Below are positions 33,283 through 54,000 of a DNA stretch of 64,000 nt, piece by piece. The notes below the pieces were generated by a model. The model had not been told where the DNA came from, did not search any database, and saw only the letters and a program-made list of their open reading frames with translations. The stretch is from NCBI GenBank assembly GCA_030248065.1, contig JASAMV010000537.1, positions 1 through 64,000 on the forward strand, in the 5' to 3' direction. The first letter of the stretch is position 1. Each line of letters starts with the position of its first letter. This DNA comes from Rhynchonema sp. JSB1_4. Lineage: Eukaryota; Nematoda; Chromadorea; Monhysterida; Xyalidae. A program made the translations under genes and the position numbers.

Positions 33283-34523
33283 CAAATTTCAAATTTTATC
33301 TGCAAGCTTACGCGAAGACCTTCACAAGATCCGGAAAAACCCTTAAAATAAAACAGTGTTAATAACAAAGAATGTGAACATGAATGAATAAACGACAATG
33401 GAAACGCACCGGTGAGATGAAACCAACCAAACGAGCCAAACTAGCACAACCAACACACAACAACGGCAAATTCAGCAACGGATGACGAGAACGAGAATAC
33501 GGTTTTAAATATTGATGATGATCTGAAAGCAGCAACCCAGTGACTGAGGAGATCAGTCAAGACGGCTGAAAATTTTGAGTTAATGTGGCAAGAAACTACG
33601 TCTCGACCACGTGAGTTTAGTTTAGTTTTAAAGGCCGCAATTGAGGCAGCAGAGACGACGCCCTCTGGTAGCATGTTCCAGAGGTCCACGACACGATAGG
33701 CCCAGTACCCGGACAAGTCCGCACCCGCGCCATGGACTCGACACAAACTGTGGGAGTGCCCTCGGGTTGGGCGGCCGGTGTCACGAGATGGAAAGAAGGA
33801 TTCCTTGGTTACCCCAGGTATGTGACCGTGAATGACCTTGTACACAAGCACAAGATCGTTCACGGTCCGGCGATAAATTAGGGGGTCTAAATTTAGGGCA
33901 TGCAAACGCTGTTGGTAAGACAGAGTCTGCATGCCAGGTAAATAGTAAGTGAACCGACGTTGAATTTTTTCAACGTTTTTAGCTAAAGTGACATTTTGAG
34001 GGGACCAAATGGACATGGAAAATTCCAGTAAAGGGCGGACATAGGCCAAATAAAGTTTTCGGAGGAAGTCGAGATTTCGACTGTGAAAGTTTCGGCGGAT
34101 GGTCTTCTCCATTCTGCTGGCGTCAGCCACAATTTTACCAATATGTGACTCAAACTTTAAGTTTTGTTGGTCTATTAAGACACCCAAGTCCCGGACATGG
34201 GGTGGTGAAATAATCTGCTCATTCCCACAAAAATAGACAGGGGGGACTTGGGGGCGATTCCCAAGCCTTACTGTGACGCTCTTATGGCTGGCAAGAGCCA
34301 TGCCATTTGCAGAGAGCCAACTAATGACCGCATTTATGTCACCCTGGAGGATTTTGTGATCTGCAGCACTACGGATTTCCCTGTAAATTTTGATATCATC
34401 AGCGTAGAGATACAGATAGGTACCTGGATGTACTACACTGACAACATCATTTATGTAGATGAGAAAAAGGGTCGGGCCGAAAACACTGCCCTGGGCGACC
34501 CCGGCGACAATAGCAAATTTTGA
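33283..34523 (-). mobile_element. 5'-truncated non-LTR retrotransposon
   Basis: Inserted in the hAT-like element between CCATTT and GAGCCAA, as judged from the uninterrupted sister copy. It keeps the C-terminal RT region (33441-34523) and a 3' untranslated region of about 150 bases whose sequence recurs at about 1096-1190. 5' truncation is typical of LINE insertion. Confidence 0.85.
33441..34523 (-). pseudogene. non-LTR reverse transcriptase, C-terminal part
   Basis: Read on the minus strand it starts mid-domain at GSKFAIVAGVAQGSVFGP (RT motif G-PQGS-LGP, with Ala for the usual Pro), then LFLIYIND, then YLYADDIKIY with the catalytic aspartates. A thumb region follows: DLGVLID, RNFHSRNLDFLRKLYLAYVR, LLEFSMSIWSP, MQTLSYQQRLHALNL and VYKVIHG. 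The RT type is Jockey/CR1-like. The endonuclease and the N-terminal part of the RT are absent. The frame is open to the stop at 33441, so the insertion is fairly young, but it cannot be autonomous. Confidence 0.9.
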
Positions 34524-34923
34524 GCCAACAATAGCAACCTACTGTACCAGCCGGGGGGCGGCGATCTACCTACTGTACCAGGATGGCGCCTTGGCGCGTC
34601 ATCTACCTACTGTACCTAGGGGGGGCGGGGGACCCCCCAGCCACACCATTGCCCATTGATATTGTCTATCTGGCGACTTTTTCATGGAAAACAATGAAAT
34701 TTCAACAAAAACATTGATTCAAAAATCGCAAAAATTTTGACAAAAATTGGGTTAAAATCTGAGCCAAAAATTCGGGCCGGGCCGGGCCGGAGATTTGGGG
34801 GTTCGGGCCGGGCCGGGCCGGAGATTTGGGGGTACGGGTCGGGCCGGGCCGGGCCGGAGATTTGGGGGCTCGGGCCGGGCCGGGCCGGCCAAACCCGGCC
34901 CGATTGCGACCTCTGAATTGCAG

Positions 34924-36634
34924 CAACCACGCGGAGATGTTATTTCGGTAAGATTTCGATTTCGAGAAAAGAGAAGTGTTCGAAAATTGTTCGGAAGGAA
35001 AAAATAGCAAAAAACGGTCATTGAGAAAAAGAAAAAAATTTTTTCCTATTGGGAAAAAAATGAGCAACAATTATTTGAGAGATGAGAGTTCACACAAACC
35101 AGAGGTCGCAAAATCCGGCCGGGCCGGGCCGCAATTTTGGGCTTTTGGCTCGGGCCGGGCCGGGCCGGGCACCCCGGCCCGAAGCTTCTGAAGTGACTTA
35201 TTTTACTGAAAAAGTGGGGATTTTTTTGTCAAAAATACTAAAATTTCTGACTGATTCGGCAAGTAAGTGATCAGTATTTTCCAGTGGTGTGGCTACCCAG
35301 GCGTGCAATCAACCTACTGCAGTGCTGTGGCCAGTGTTGGAGGTGGGGGGGGGGGGGGGTTGGTGGGGGGGTGCCCCCCCAGTACAGTAGGTTCCCCCCT
35401 CGCCTGGTACAGTAGGATCCCCCCATGTTTGGCATGGTACAGCAGTGCTGTGGCTACTTTTGCGGGGCGGGTAGGGTACATAGGTGGAAAAAATCGGGGC
35501 GGGTAGGGGGGTAGTGTACCTGGGATTTTGGGGGGGGGGGAAATCCGGTTTGGGGGGGGGGGGGGGGAAGATTTTTCGGGGCGGGTAGGGTACAACACAA
35601 GTTTTTTCGGGTCCTGTTTTTATGTACTAAAAAGTGCATATATCGCGCGCAGCGCGAGATTTTTTGCACTTTTCAGGGTTTTCGGTCGAAATTTGGGCAT
35701 TTTTGACCGAAAAATGGGCATTTTGGGGGTAAAAATCGGGGCGGGTAGGGTACCAGGGCGGGGCGGGTAGGGGGGTAGGGTACAAGAGCGGGGCGGGTAG
35801 GGGGGGAGCGTACCAGGCCGGGGCGGGTAGGGCACCATTGGGGGGGACGGCGGGCACCCCCCCCCCCACCCCCCCCCCCCAGCCACAGCACTGTGGTACA
35901 GTAGGTATCCCCCCCCGATTTTCATCCCGGTACAGTAGGTATCCCCCCCCCCCCGACTGTGCCCCACCAGTGCCAATTTTTGACCAAAATGGCCAAAATG
36001 AGTGCAAAATCAGTGGTTTGTACCTCACAGTACCCGAAATTCGCGCGCGACGCGCGCAAATACTGCGTTTTCACACGATTCCACAACACATAATAAACAC
36101 ATAAAAAATTTTCACCCCAAAACCTAACCCCCCCCCCCAACCCCCCCAACCCCGCCCTAGGTACATAACCCCCCCCCCCCAGGCCATCGGCTCTGGTACA
36201 GAGGATCCCCCCTCTCCGAGCGCGGTACAGTAGGTATCCCCCCCTCCAGAGTACCTCCAACACTGGCTGTGGCTGGGGGGGGGGGGTGGGGGCGGCAGTG
36301 TAGTGGCAGACAGTGATCAGTATTGTCTATCTGACGGTACAGTAGGTTGCCGCCCCGCCTGGGTAGCGTTTTGTTGTTGAGTGCACCCGAAAAAACTTGT
36401 ATGGTACACTACCCGCCCCGAAAAATCTTCCCCCTCCCCCCAAACCGGATTCCCCCCCAAGATTCCAGGTACACTATCCCCCTACCCGCTCCGGATTTTT
36501 CCACTTATGTACCCTACCCGGCCCGCCAAAGTGGCCACAGCACTGCCGCCACGCCAATCGGTGGTACGGTGAAGGTTGGGGTTCTATTAATGGGGGGTCA
36601 ACTAATGGAGTGGGGTTCTATTTTTGATTTCAAG
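34924..36634. mobile_element. composite block of GC-rich hAT-like fragments
   Basis: A third CAGAGGTCGC left end starts at 35100 and is broken at about 35319 by sequence with CAGTGCTGTGGC termini. One such pair (35445 CAGTGCTGTGGCTAC, 35892 GCCACAGCACTG) delimits a copy of about 450 bp, and another GCCACAGCACTG end lies at about 36546. G and C runs of 9-14 bases and (G)GTACAGTAGG repeats dominate. The segment at 36556-36634 is part of a mariner-like copy split by the element at 36635. No gene. Confidence 0.6.
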
Positions 36635-37424
36635 CAGAGGTCGCAATCGGGCCGGCCCGACCTCGGGCCGGGCCGGGCCGAGCCGGGCCGGGCCGCGATT
36701 TTGGGCTTTTGGCTCGGGCCGGGCCGGGCCGGGCCGGAGATTTGGACGGGCACCCCGGCCCGAAGCTTCTGAAGTGACTTATTTTACTGAAAAAGTAGGG
36801 TTTTTTTTTTGTCCAAAATACTAAAATTTCGGACGGATTCAGCAAGTAAGTGATCAGTATTGTCCAGTCGTGTGGCTACCCAGGCGTGCAATCAACCTAC
36901 TGTACCACCAGAAAGGCCTGAAATCAACCTACCTACTGTACCGACCGGCCGAGCTAGGGGGGAACAAAATTTTTTATGTCCAAGTTTCGATGAAAATGTA
37001 CTCTAAAACCCTCAAAATTTTTCGATTATTTGGAATGAAAAATATGGATTTTATACCATTTAGAGCCAAAAATAGCAACCTACTGTACCAGCCGGGGGGC
37101 GGCGACCTACCTACTGTACCAGGATGGCGCGTCATCTACCTACTGTACCTAGGGGGGACCCCCCAGCCACACCATTGGTATTGTCTATCTGGCGACTTTT
37201 TCATGGAAAACAATGAAATTTCAACAAAAACATTGATTCAAAAATCGCAAAAATTATCACAAAAATTGGGTTAAAATCTGAGCCAAAAATTCGGGCCGGG
37301 CCGGAGATTTGGGGATTCGGGCCGGGCCGGGCCGGAGATTTGGGGGTACGGGTCGGGCCGGGCCGGAGATTTGGGGGCTCGGGCCGGGCCGGGCCGGCCA
37401 AACCCGGCCCGATTGCGACCTCTG
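36635..37424. mobile_element. hAT-like MITE, CAGAGGTCGC family, intact-length copy
   Basis: Ends CAGAGGTCGCAATCG and GATTGCGACCTCTG, flanked by a perfect 8-bp duplication ATTTCAAG (36627-36634 and 37425-37432). It inserted into a mariner-like MITE whose two halves remain on each side. Confidence 0.92.
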
Positions 37425-37541
37425 ATTTCAAGCCATTTGGATGGGGTTCAGTTGATTGGGGGTCAATTAATGGGGGTTCTAACCTTAACCGGCCGTTTTG
37501 ATGAAAAAAATATTTTTTGAACAATATTTTTAAATCCTCAC

Positions 37542-37921
37542 CAGTGTAGTTCCTGGGGGGAGGGGGGTCCCCCCTCGGGTACGTCTGTTCCCCCTCCCCT
37601 CCAGGCTCCATGGTACGTCTGCCCCACTATTCCCCCTCCGGGTACGTCTGCTCCCTCAATTTTTACCTAAAATAGGCAAATTTTGGCCTAAAATAGGCAT
37701 TTTTAGGCATAAAATGAGTGATTTTTGGTCAATGTCGTCAAAAATCGCCAAAATACCTTTTTTATTGAGATTTTTTTCCTAAAAGGGGCAAAAATGAGCC
37801 AAATTTTCGACCTCAAAAAATGACTTTTCTCCAAATTTGGGTCCTCCCCCCCTTCCGTCTGTTCCCCCTCCGAAAAAAGGGGGGTACCGCCTGTTCCCCC
37901 TCCGGACCAGGAACTACACTG
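37542..37921. mobile_element. hAT-like MITE, CAGTGTAGTTCC family, copy 4
   Basis: Ends CAGTGTAGTTCC and GGAACTACACTG, with direct repeat TCCTCAC(C) on both sides. Its core is inverted like that of the copy at 30211. Confidence 0.85.
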
Positions 37922-38407
37922 TCCTCACCTGAGCAACAAGTTGGCCACCACCGTTCAGGAGAGCTTGCGCCTGTGAAAAACTCGTTCGATTTGAATGAGC
38001 TTGCCGGTGCCCCAAAGGCATGCCAATTTTTGCTTTCGGAACGTCTTGGAGACGTTGGTTGCCTTGTTTTCGAACAGGTCTGATTTTGATTGTGCATGTT
38101 TTACTGTAGGTCAGTATTGTAGTTGGTCCGCCGAGCAAGAAAGGTCAGGGTCAGGGTTCGGCTACCCAAGGCGAAAGATGATTATTTGGTGGGCTAATAA
38201 GAGAGGTGCTGGTCGTTTTCAGGTTTGCAGTGGTGCAATATCTGGTGGGCCACATCCGCAGTCCACACGAAGATCAAGAATTAGTTTTGCTGTGCATTGC
38301 AGTGTCGGGTAATAGACGAAAGGCGACGACGTCACTTGCGCTGCGCCCGTTTGAGTTCCAAGTTTCGCGCGAGGCAGACGACGACGGTGTGTGATTGACC
38401 ATCAAGA
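37922..38407. other. ATP synthase beta upstream region
   Basis: From about 38290 the sequence is GC-balanced and contains CGACGTCACTTGCGCTGCGC, a CRE-like motif, as might be expected of a housekeeping promoter. No TATA box was identified. No other gene seen. Confidence 0.35.
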
Positions 38408-46706
<8,299 letters not shown>

Positions 46707-48005
46707 ACGATTATACAAATTGGTTATGAAAATTTAGATGTAGTTTTTATTATTATACAATTTGTTTGTTTAGTGCATTATTTTATAGGTCATGATGTAC
46801 ATTTACGAGTGCGTTTCCGATTGCTCCATAACACCCTCCGTTCTTTGTTAATATTAGCTGTTACGATGGCAGAGTTTTTTGTTGTTGCTTTAGTCTGAGA
46901 CTGTTTAGGTAGGTCATACGCACCATTATTTGACCGAAGCCATATTTAATTAATATACCACACATGCACCACTGCTCAGCTGTCAGTCAACTTGTAGTCC
47001 ATTTTGGCTATTCCTCCTATCACTGTGTTTGTTGTCGCAACGTTTTGATTTTTGTTCTCAAAGGTTCGCCTTCGATTTTGAGCCCTTGTATTTAGCCGTT
47101 TGTGTGCGTTGTGTTGAGCTTGTATGAATTGGCTGAGATCTGTAGATGATTTTGACTGACCGAATCTAATTTTTAGACGTTTTCTTGTTGCTAGACACTC
47201 CGCGTGGTACGACACTACATGCGCAATTTAGTACACTTGAACTTTAGGCAACAAATTGTTCACGCTCGTTTTTCAAAATGATACTGTTATGTAGTATTGG
47301 CCGAAACAGAGAGAGAGAGTCAGTTGTTCTTCTTTGTTTAGTCGCTCCTGATTACAATTTTATACAGTGGTCATATGTGTGAAAACTTTGGAAATAACAG
47401 AAATAATTACTTTTTTTTATTTGTGAATGTGAAATAATACTGTCGAAAACGATAAAAGTACTGCCACTTACACGATAGCACAGCATAGTGGCATGCGATG
47501 ATACAATTCAGCAATTTATCTTTTTTGTAACACCCAGACCAGAACACATCGCAGCCTGGGTGCTTTCCACATGCAGGTTGAAAAATCGTAACCAACAGTT
47601 TCATGTTGCAAATGCTCTTCCAACAGAAATATGGTGATACAGCTCACATCTGATTGATGTGCGAAACACATTTGAAGGTTTGGTTTGCAACGACACGTTT
47701 ACTGATGCATTTGTTTATTTGTATTCGCAAGGAAATGAACCATGTGGAATCATTCATTTTTATCACCATCTCAACTGGCTTTCAGCCAACTCGCCTGCCT
47801 GTCCAGTTTTCATTCTCCTTTTGCATTTCGTTGGCGTGTTATCCGGTTTTGTTGAATACGTTTCAGCTTGGCTTCGTTTTGACTTTGAAACTGAGCAAGC
47901 GTGGGAACAAGATAAGAAACGCGTATATGTACTAACATTAGTAATGTCATCTTTTATATTTGAGCATTCGACGTTTAGTGCTGTGAAACATCAGCCGACG
48001 CAATT
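46707..48005. other. intergenic region ATP synthase beta to zinc-finger gene
   Basis: It contains the 3' end of ATP synthase beta and presumably the zinc-finger promoter. No further exon recognised. Open frames near 47650-48010 show no domain and lack paired splice sites. Confidence 0.4.
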
Positions 48006-51000
48006 ATGATGGATGAGAGTCCGCCACCGATCGCGAAAGAATGTGAATTACTGCCGAATGCGCCAGCTACGCCGCTGCCGCCCTCCACACCGAGCAAGCC
48101 AAAATGCGACAAATGCAATGTGAGTGCTGAGCTGTGGTGCACAGGACTGCTGCTTTTTTTGCCAAAAGCAATAAGTAGTGACCATCTGAAAATTGACCAG
48201 TTGTTTGTTTGGAGTTGTACGCCGAAGTTTGAATACCTGGAAAAACAAAAAGAGGAACTCGTTTGTTGACTGGTTCTATCCGAAGTCAGTCGTTTCATGG
48301 TTGTTTGTGAAGCTATACAGCATAGTCCGTCCATCAGCTCATGTCACTTTGTTATGCTGCTGGCCAACTTGTGTCCTTCCTCCACGTTCTAATGAAAGAG
48401 AAATTGAGTTTCCATAGTTTTGCTCCCAGATTGTGGCTTTTATGAAATCGACGTGTTTTATCGATTTTAATTTAATTTTAAATTTGATCGAGTTCAATCT
48501 TTTTCTACACATTTTGTTATTTTTTAGTTTTTTTACAAAATTTCTCTCGGTCACACTCAATTTCTCTTTCATTAGAACGTGGAGGAAGGGAACAAACCAA
48601 CCAGCAGCAACACAAAGTGCCATGAGCTGGTGGACGGACTAATACATGAAGGCTCACCACACCAGAACGCGATGGGTTTGCAGGCCAGTTTCGTGACACC
48701 CCGTATGTTGGGCAGGCATCTGTCCAAGTGGCACAATGACGAATTCCCGTACAAATGCCCGAATTGTGAACAGTCGTTTCGCACGTTGGCCGATCTCGAC
48801 AAACACACAATCCGAACGCATCGATATCGACTCTCAACGCAGACGTCGACTGCCGAGTATCAAGTGCGTGGGCAACTGATGTTTGTGCTACCGTTGTGGA
48901 TATTGATGTTAATATAGCGGAGTTTTAAACTTGTGGTTGTAATTGTGCCGTGAAAGACCAAATTCCTGGGCACCAATATCTCGTAACACTTTGCGCACAA
49001 AGGGTGATGCAGTGCTGACCAGCAGAAAACAAGAGGCGCAAATCTGATAGGTCGGAAGTGCCTGTCGCTGGCTGCACAGCAGTAACCTGGGTAACAGGTT
49101 AACGAAGGCATTGTCTAAAGACAGTGTGACTGTATTGAACTTACCCTGAGGTCGTCGCCGCAAGTCGCATACGATCACATTCCGACACCTGCCACTATAT
49201 AAATTACAAGTATTTTTTTGCGCTGAAGGCTCCGATTACGTGTTAGACTTGCGTTGACGACATTAGCACTAGTCATGTGTTGTGTGTTTGCAGTGCACGT
49301 TGTGCAATCGTACGTACAACAGCAAACTCGGTCTGCGCAACCATCAACGAAATGTGCACGAGAAACCGTTGAAATGCGACGCGTCCGGTTGTGAGTACGC
49401 CACCGGCGATACATGCCGTTTGAAGCAGCACAAACAGCTGTGTCACACCGGGGAGACGCCGTTTGCGTGCAAGTCGGCCGACTGCCAACTCAAGTTCTGC
49501 ACCAAACGACAACTCACACGGCATATGAAACATCACGGCCAAGGTCGTTTCGGGGTAATGGCATACTTATGTAGATAATGGCATACTACATGTATATGGG
49601 TATATAGTCAACATATATGAATATTTTGAGCTCCATAATGGTGATCTGATCGGACCGGTCGTGCCTTGGTAAAACATATTAAGAAATTCAGTATCTATTA
49701 ATTTCGACCAGCTCGAAGAAAATTGTTCCCCGACACTAAATGAACGACTATGAAGCTTGTCACATTCTTTATTAACTCTTTTTAATGTCATTAATGCAAA
49801 CAATCGCACGAGACCAAGGCAAGGACATATGCTATCACCGAGTTCGATGTCGACCTTAATGTTGTTGTTTCAGGTTACAAGGCGAAGTCAACGCCCACCG
49901 CCTACAAATGTCGGCATTGTTCAATGTGTTTTGGCATGAAATTTCGCCGCTTGATCCACGAACGAACGAGACATAAAGGTTGGCCGGTCGATTGTCCATG
50001 AGCTGGACAGTTTCTTAGTAGATGTGCACGACTTCGAATTACAAAGGGACACGCTGACACAATACGATCACAGTGACCGATGCGGTCCCGTCTTGTTTGG
50101 ATCACGTGACATTTACGGATGCCACACACCTCAACCACCGTAAATGTTGCGCACGCACGAATAGCTGGCATGGTAAGTTTCTAAATTCGCTGCCACACAG
50201 TAAACTATGTACATACGTCCCAAAGTTAAATGCCCAGTTCTAAACCCGAAAAATCAACTTTTGAGACATTCGAGCAACAGACTCACGTGCAGCTTGCCAG
50301 CCAGCCAGGCAGCTGTGCGCAATGTTTCAGAATTGCGCGTGGTTTCTGTTCGGGTTAGAACTTGACATTCACTATGGAGCGTCTTTTATTGTAGAGCAGA
50401 GAGTTTAGAAATTTACTCAGTGGAGGTGACTACTCACATGACCATAACGCAGGACTGGGCCGATCGCCAATAGTTCTAAGCCACGTTATGTACAGATCTA
50501 CACGATCGTCGCTACCGTAGTCCGCGCGTGTTCGGCGGAAGTGACGATCGATCGCATGACGTCATCGACGGTGATCTCTACAATCTGACCGATCCGGACA
50601 AGAAGGCCTGTCCGTATTGCGGCAAACCATTCAAACTCGACTACTATGATCGACATGTCAGTAGCCATCTGAGTGAGTGCTTTTCAACTTTTTCATCGTC
50701 TGTTTTTGAAGATTTGTGCACATGTACAGTTGTATTATACAGCATGTGAAATCCGCTTTTTGTAATATGAAGTATGTAGGTACAGCAACGAGATTTTGTT
50801 GCCGGATTTAAGCTGTTTTTGCAGACGGTGCACCAGGTTATCATCAGTGCGAATGTAGTAACAAATGTTCAGAGCTGGTTTTATGCTCAGCTTGCGTAAA
50901 ATATCGGCGAACGGGCAATTGTGGAAAGCACATTTGAGCAAGACCACTTTGAGCAAGTGAAAAAGAGCAGGGACCAAAAGAGCAGAACCTAAAAACGAAT

Positions 51001-54000
51001 AGGCCTAAACCTAAGCCTAGGCTCAAGCATAAAACTAAGCCTAAGTGTAACTCTAAGCCTAGGCCTAAGCCTGATACCAAAATTTAGTCTATGTCCAAGC
51101 CAGTGGGACAAAATAAGACCTCTGCTTCTTTGGCGCTCTGCCCTTTTTTTCTTGCTCAAAGTGTGGTCTTCCCCAAACGTGCTTTGCTCAATTGCCCGGC
51201 CACCAAAATATCATTACTTGTATACACCAAATGCACATTATGTGCGTTGTGCCCATGATGCATTCACAATATAATGTGTGCTCTGATGTTGTTGTATTGC
51301 CGTGGTGCAAAAGCGTGCCGAACCGCACACATTACTATCAATGTCTAAACTCATCAGTTGCTGGTTCACAAATGTACCGCATGGCAAGACAGTGCGACAT
51401 GATTATTCCCATTCAATATGCAGACCATCGTCCATACGCATGCGCCGATTGCGACTATCGATTCACAACGGCCGATCAGTTGAATACACACCGACATCGC
51501 TATCACTCCGGCACGACCGATCAGACCGACGGCATCGCAAGAACGCGACGTCAACGGCCAACATTGAATCTGCCGTGTGATCGATGCGATCTGTTGTTCA
51601 TTCGCAAGCGCGATCTCAATCAACATCGATTCGCCAAACACGGCGTCGCGTTGCCGTTCAGCTGCGATCGTTGCCTGAACGAGAAAGGCAAACGCCGGTC
51701 GTTCGCTGCCGAATCCGCGTTGGTCGAACATCGCGCGCGACGGCATGACAACGGACAGTATTTGTGCGGGTGTGTGCTTGTTTCATGCGCATTATTTTTT
51801 GTTTCCTTCGCCATAAAAGGTTCATTTGCTCAAAAATTAGTTTCATAAGCTAAACTCTTTATCAGCACCTGCGGCCGATCAATGAAATCGGCGTGTGCCC
51901 TGATAAAACATCAGCTGTCGCATGCGACTGTCAAGAATCACAAGTGTCGCATTTGTGTCGAGCGGTTCAGCAGAATCGAGATGCGCAAACGACACGAAAT
52001 CGGCAACCACGGAGGTCGGTGTACACTTTTGTTGTACGTTGGCGCATAAAACATTCTATCGGACCAAAGAAATTTTTTCTTTTGCAAAAAATGCTTTTAC
52101 AAAAGATCCCGTCAATGGATTTTTTCTTTTCTTATTTTATGGGCTAATGCTATTCTTGTCGACGCAACTGGCTGGGCGACCGCTGTTTGCAACGCACGTG
52201 GGATGCGTGCAAACTATAGCGCGACGACATCAGAGTGGAAATATAGGAAAGCAGCGTGAGCGCGATGAAATGAACACAAAATGGTGCCGTAACACACTTA
52301 TACACTCTAACGAGAGCCGGTGCGTTGATGATAATAGACATCAGCTGTGTTTGCACGAAACACAAACAGTTGCGTCGACACCATTAGCATAAGCCATTAG
52401 CCTAGCCATTTTATACAATCCGCAACCAGCATGTACGCAGAAGGTAGTTCAACACAGTCGCAAATTCTTTTTTCTCCAAATCAAATTAAAACAACGCATT
52501 GACTTAAATGACCATGACATAAATATGATGTTTCAATCACGCAAGATGCCGCCATTATCATGTCCGTCTAACCGGGCAGCTCCCCCAAATGCTTGTATCG
52601 TCCGTTGTTTCCCTTCTGCTCCATCATGCTCGCCAACGGCGCATTCGACCACGAATCTGTAACAGTTAAAATAATTTTGAATATTGCAACAAAACAATTT
52701 TGTTAATTTTGATATGGACACGCACGGAAAATCAGCAGCTTGAAAAAACACGAAAAATTAGAGTCTATGATAATTTCAAACATCTCACAATATTTGCGGA
52801 CGCGCTGCGGAAGTGGCGCCACATTTGGCTCGTGCGGATGACGGTCACCTCTGACCGGCAGGGTTGTGACACACAACAGAACAATGCACAGACACGACAA
52901 TATTGCGCACAGCGAATTCTTGTTGAGTGCAGCCGCCATTGGTGTTGACGCGCAGTTTAGTTGTTTATACGAAACGGACGAAGAAATGTCGAAATGACAT
53001 AGAACGGTGTGAAGGAAATAAGAGAATTCGAAATTCACTTGATGGAAAATGACCTGCTTTCACTATCCTATGGCCGGCATAACAGCCACATTCAAAGTCA
53101 ATCAGGCGCATAAAAGCACTTCCGCCCATGCCCGCACACTAGGTCGACGTTTTTGTCTTTGCGTTTACTTTTATCGCCCACCATTGAAACAAAGTAAAGA
53201 AATGCACGCACTAATCTACGCGCATCGATGAGTAAAATTAATGTCTGACGAACACTTGGCGCACCGCCACTGGCCAACAGTGTCAACCAAACGCACCGGT
53301 TAAATGGGCAAACTCTAAGTCAGATAGAAGTTGGTCATTAAAAGTACCAACATAGCCATTGTGGCCGGGATCTTGGATGGTACCTATGTAACTCCTGCAC
53401 TTGAACCCCAGGAAATTCGCAATTTTTCAATTTTCGAAATTGCCACGAAATGTGCAGATTTTGCCATAAATCTGAAGGAAAGATTAGGATTTTTTAAACA
53501 CGGCAGATGTGTGTTTGAATTTGAGAAAATTTGGGGTTTAACGTGATAATCGGACAATCGGATCAATTTTTGCAAAGCCAAAGTTTTGAACTTGTTTTAG
53601 ATCACTCCCATTTATTGACCGATTTTTGGATGCTTGGGAACTTCGGCGTTTGATAATCTTGTTCCTGACTTTCTGGTGGAGGAATTATTCCGAGATCCGA
53701 CCCATAAAGTTTTTGGAGCCAGCCAACTTGGATCACGTGAGAGACTGCCAACTTCAACATTCCAGCCCATATCTGCAACTCATGCGGAGCGCAGCTGGAC
53801 ACCGATGATGCCCTGGTGCACCACATTCGCACGTGTAATCTGCCAACGCAGCCGTTGGTCATTCGCCGTGAAACATCAGTCGATGACGCTGCTCAGGTGA
53901 TTGTGACCGAAATTGGTGCTGAAGAATCAAATGGACCAAATGTGGACGGCAATCGTGGTGGTTCGGTGGATCGCGTTAGTCAAGATGACAAACATATTGA

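Larger units (their letters stand above)
32442..34915. mobile_element. hAT-like element, CAGAGGTCGC family, with two nested insertions
   Basis: Ends CAGAGGTCGCAATCC and GATTGCGACCTCTG, flanked by the perfect 8-bp duplication AATTGCAG (32434-32441 and 34916-34923). The sister copy at 36635-37424 is about 790 bp. The extra length here is explained by a mariner-like MITE (32822-33247) and a non-LTR retrotransposon (about 33283-34523). GGGCCGGGCC runs lie near both ends. Confidence 0.92.

Noticed and set aside
47654..48009. Hydrophobic open frames upstream of the zinc-finger gene
   Set aside because: No splice support, no domain and AT-rich composition; probably intergenic.
49551..49560. Zinc-finger exon 3 ending at 49554 with donor GTAATG
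   Set aside because: That end is phase 0 while the next exon needs phase 1; donor GTCGTT at 49544 restores the frame.
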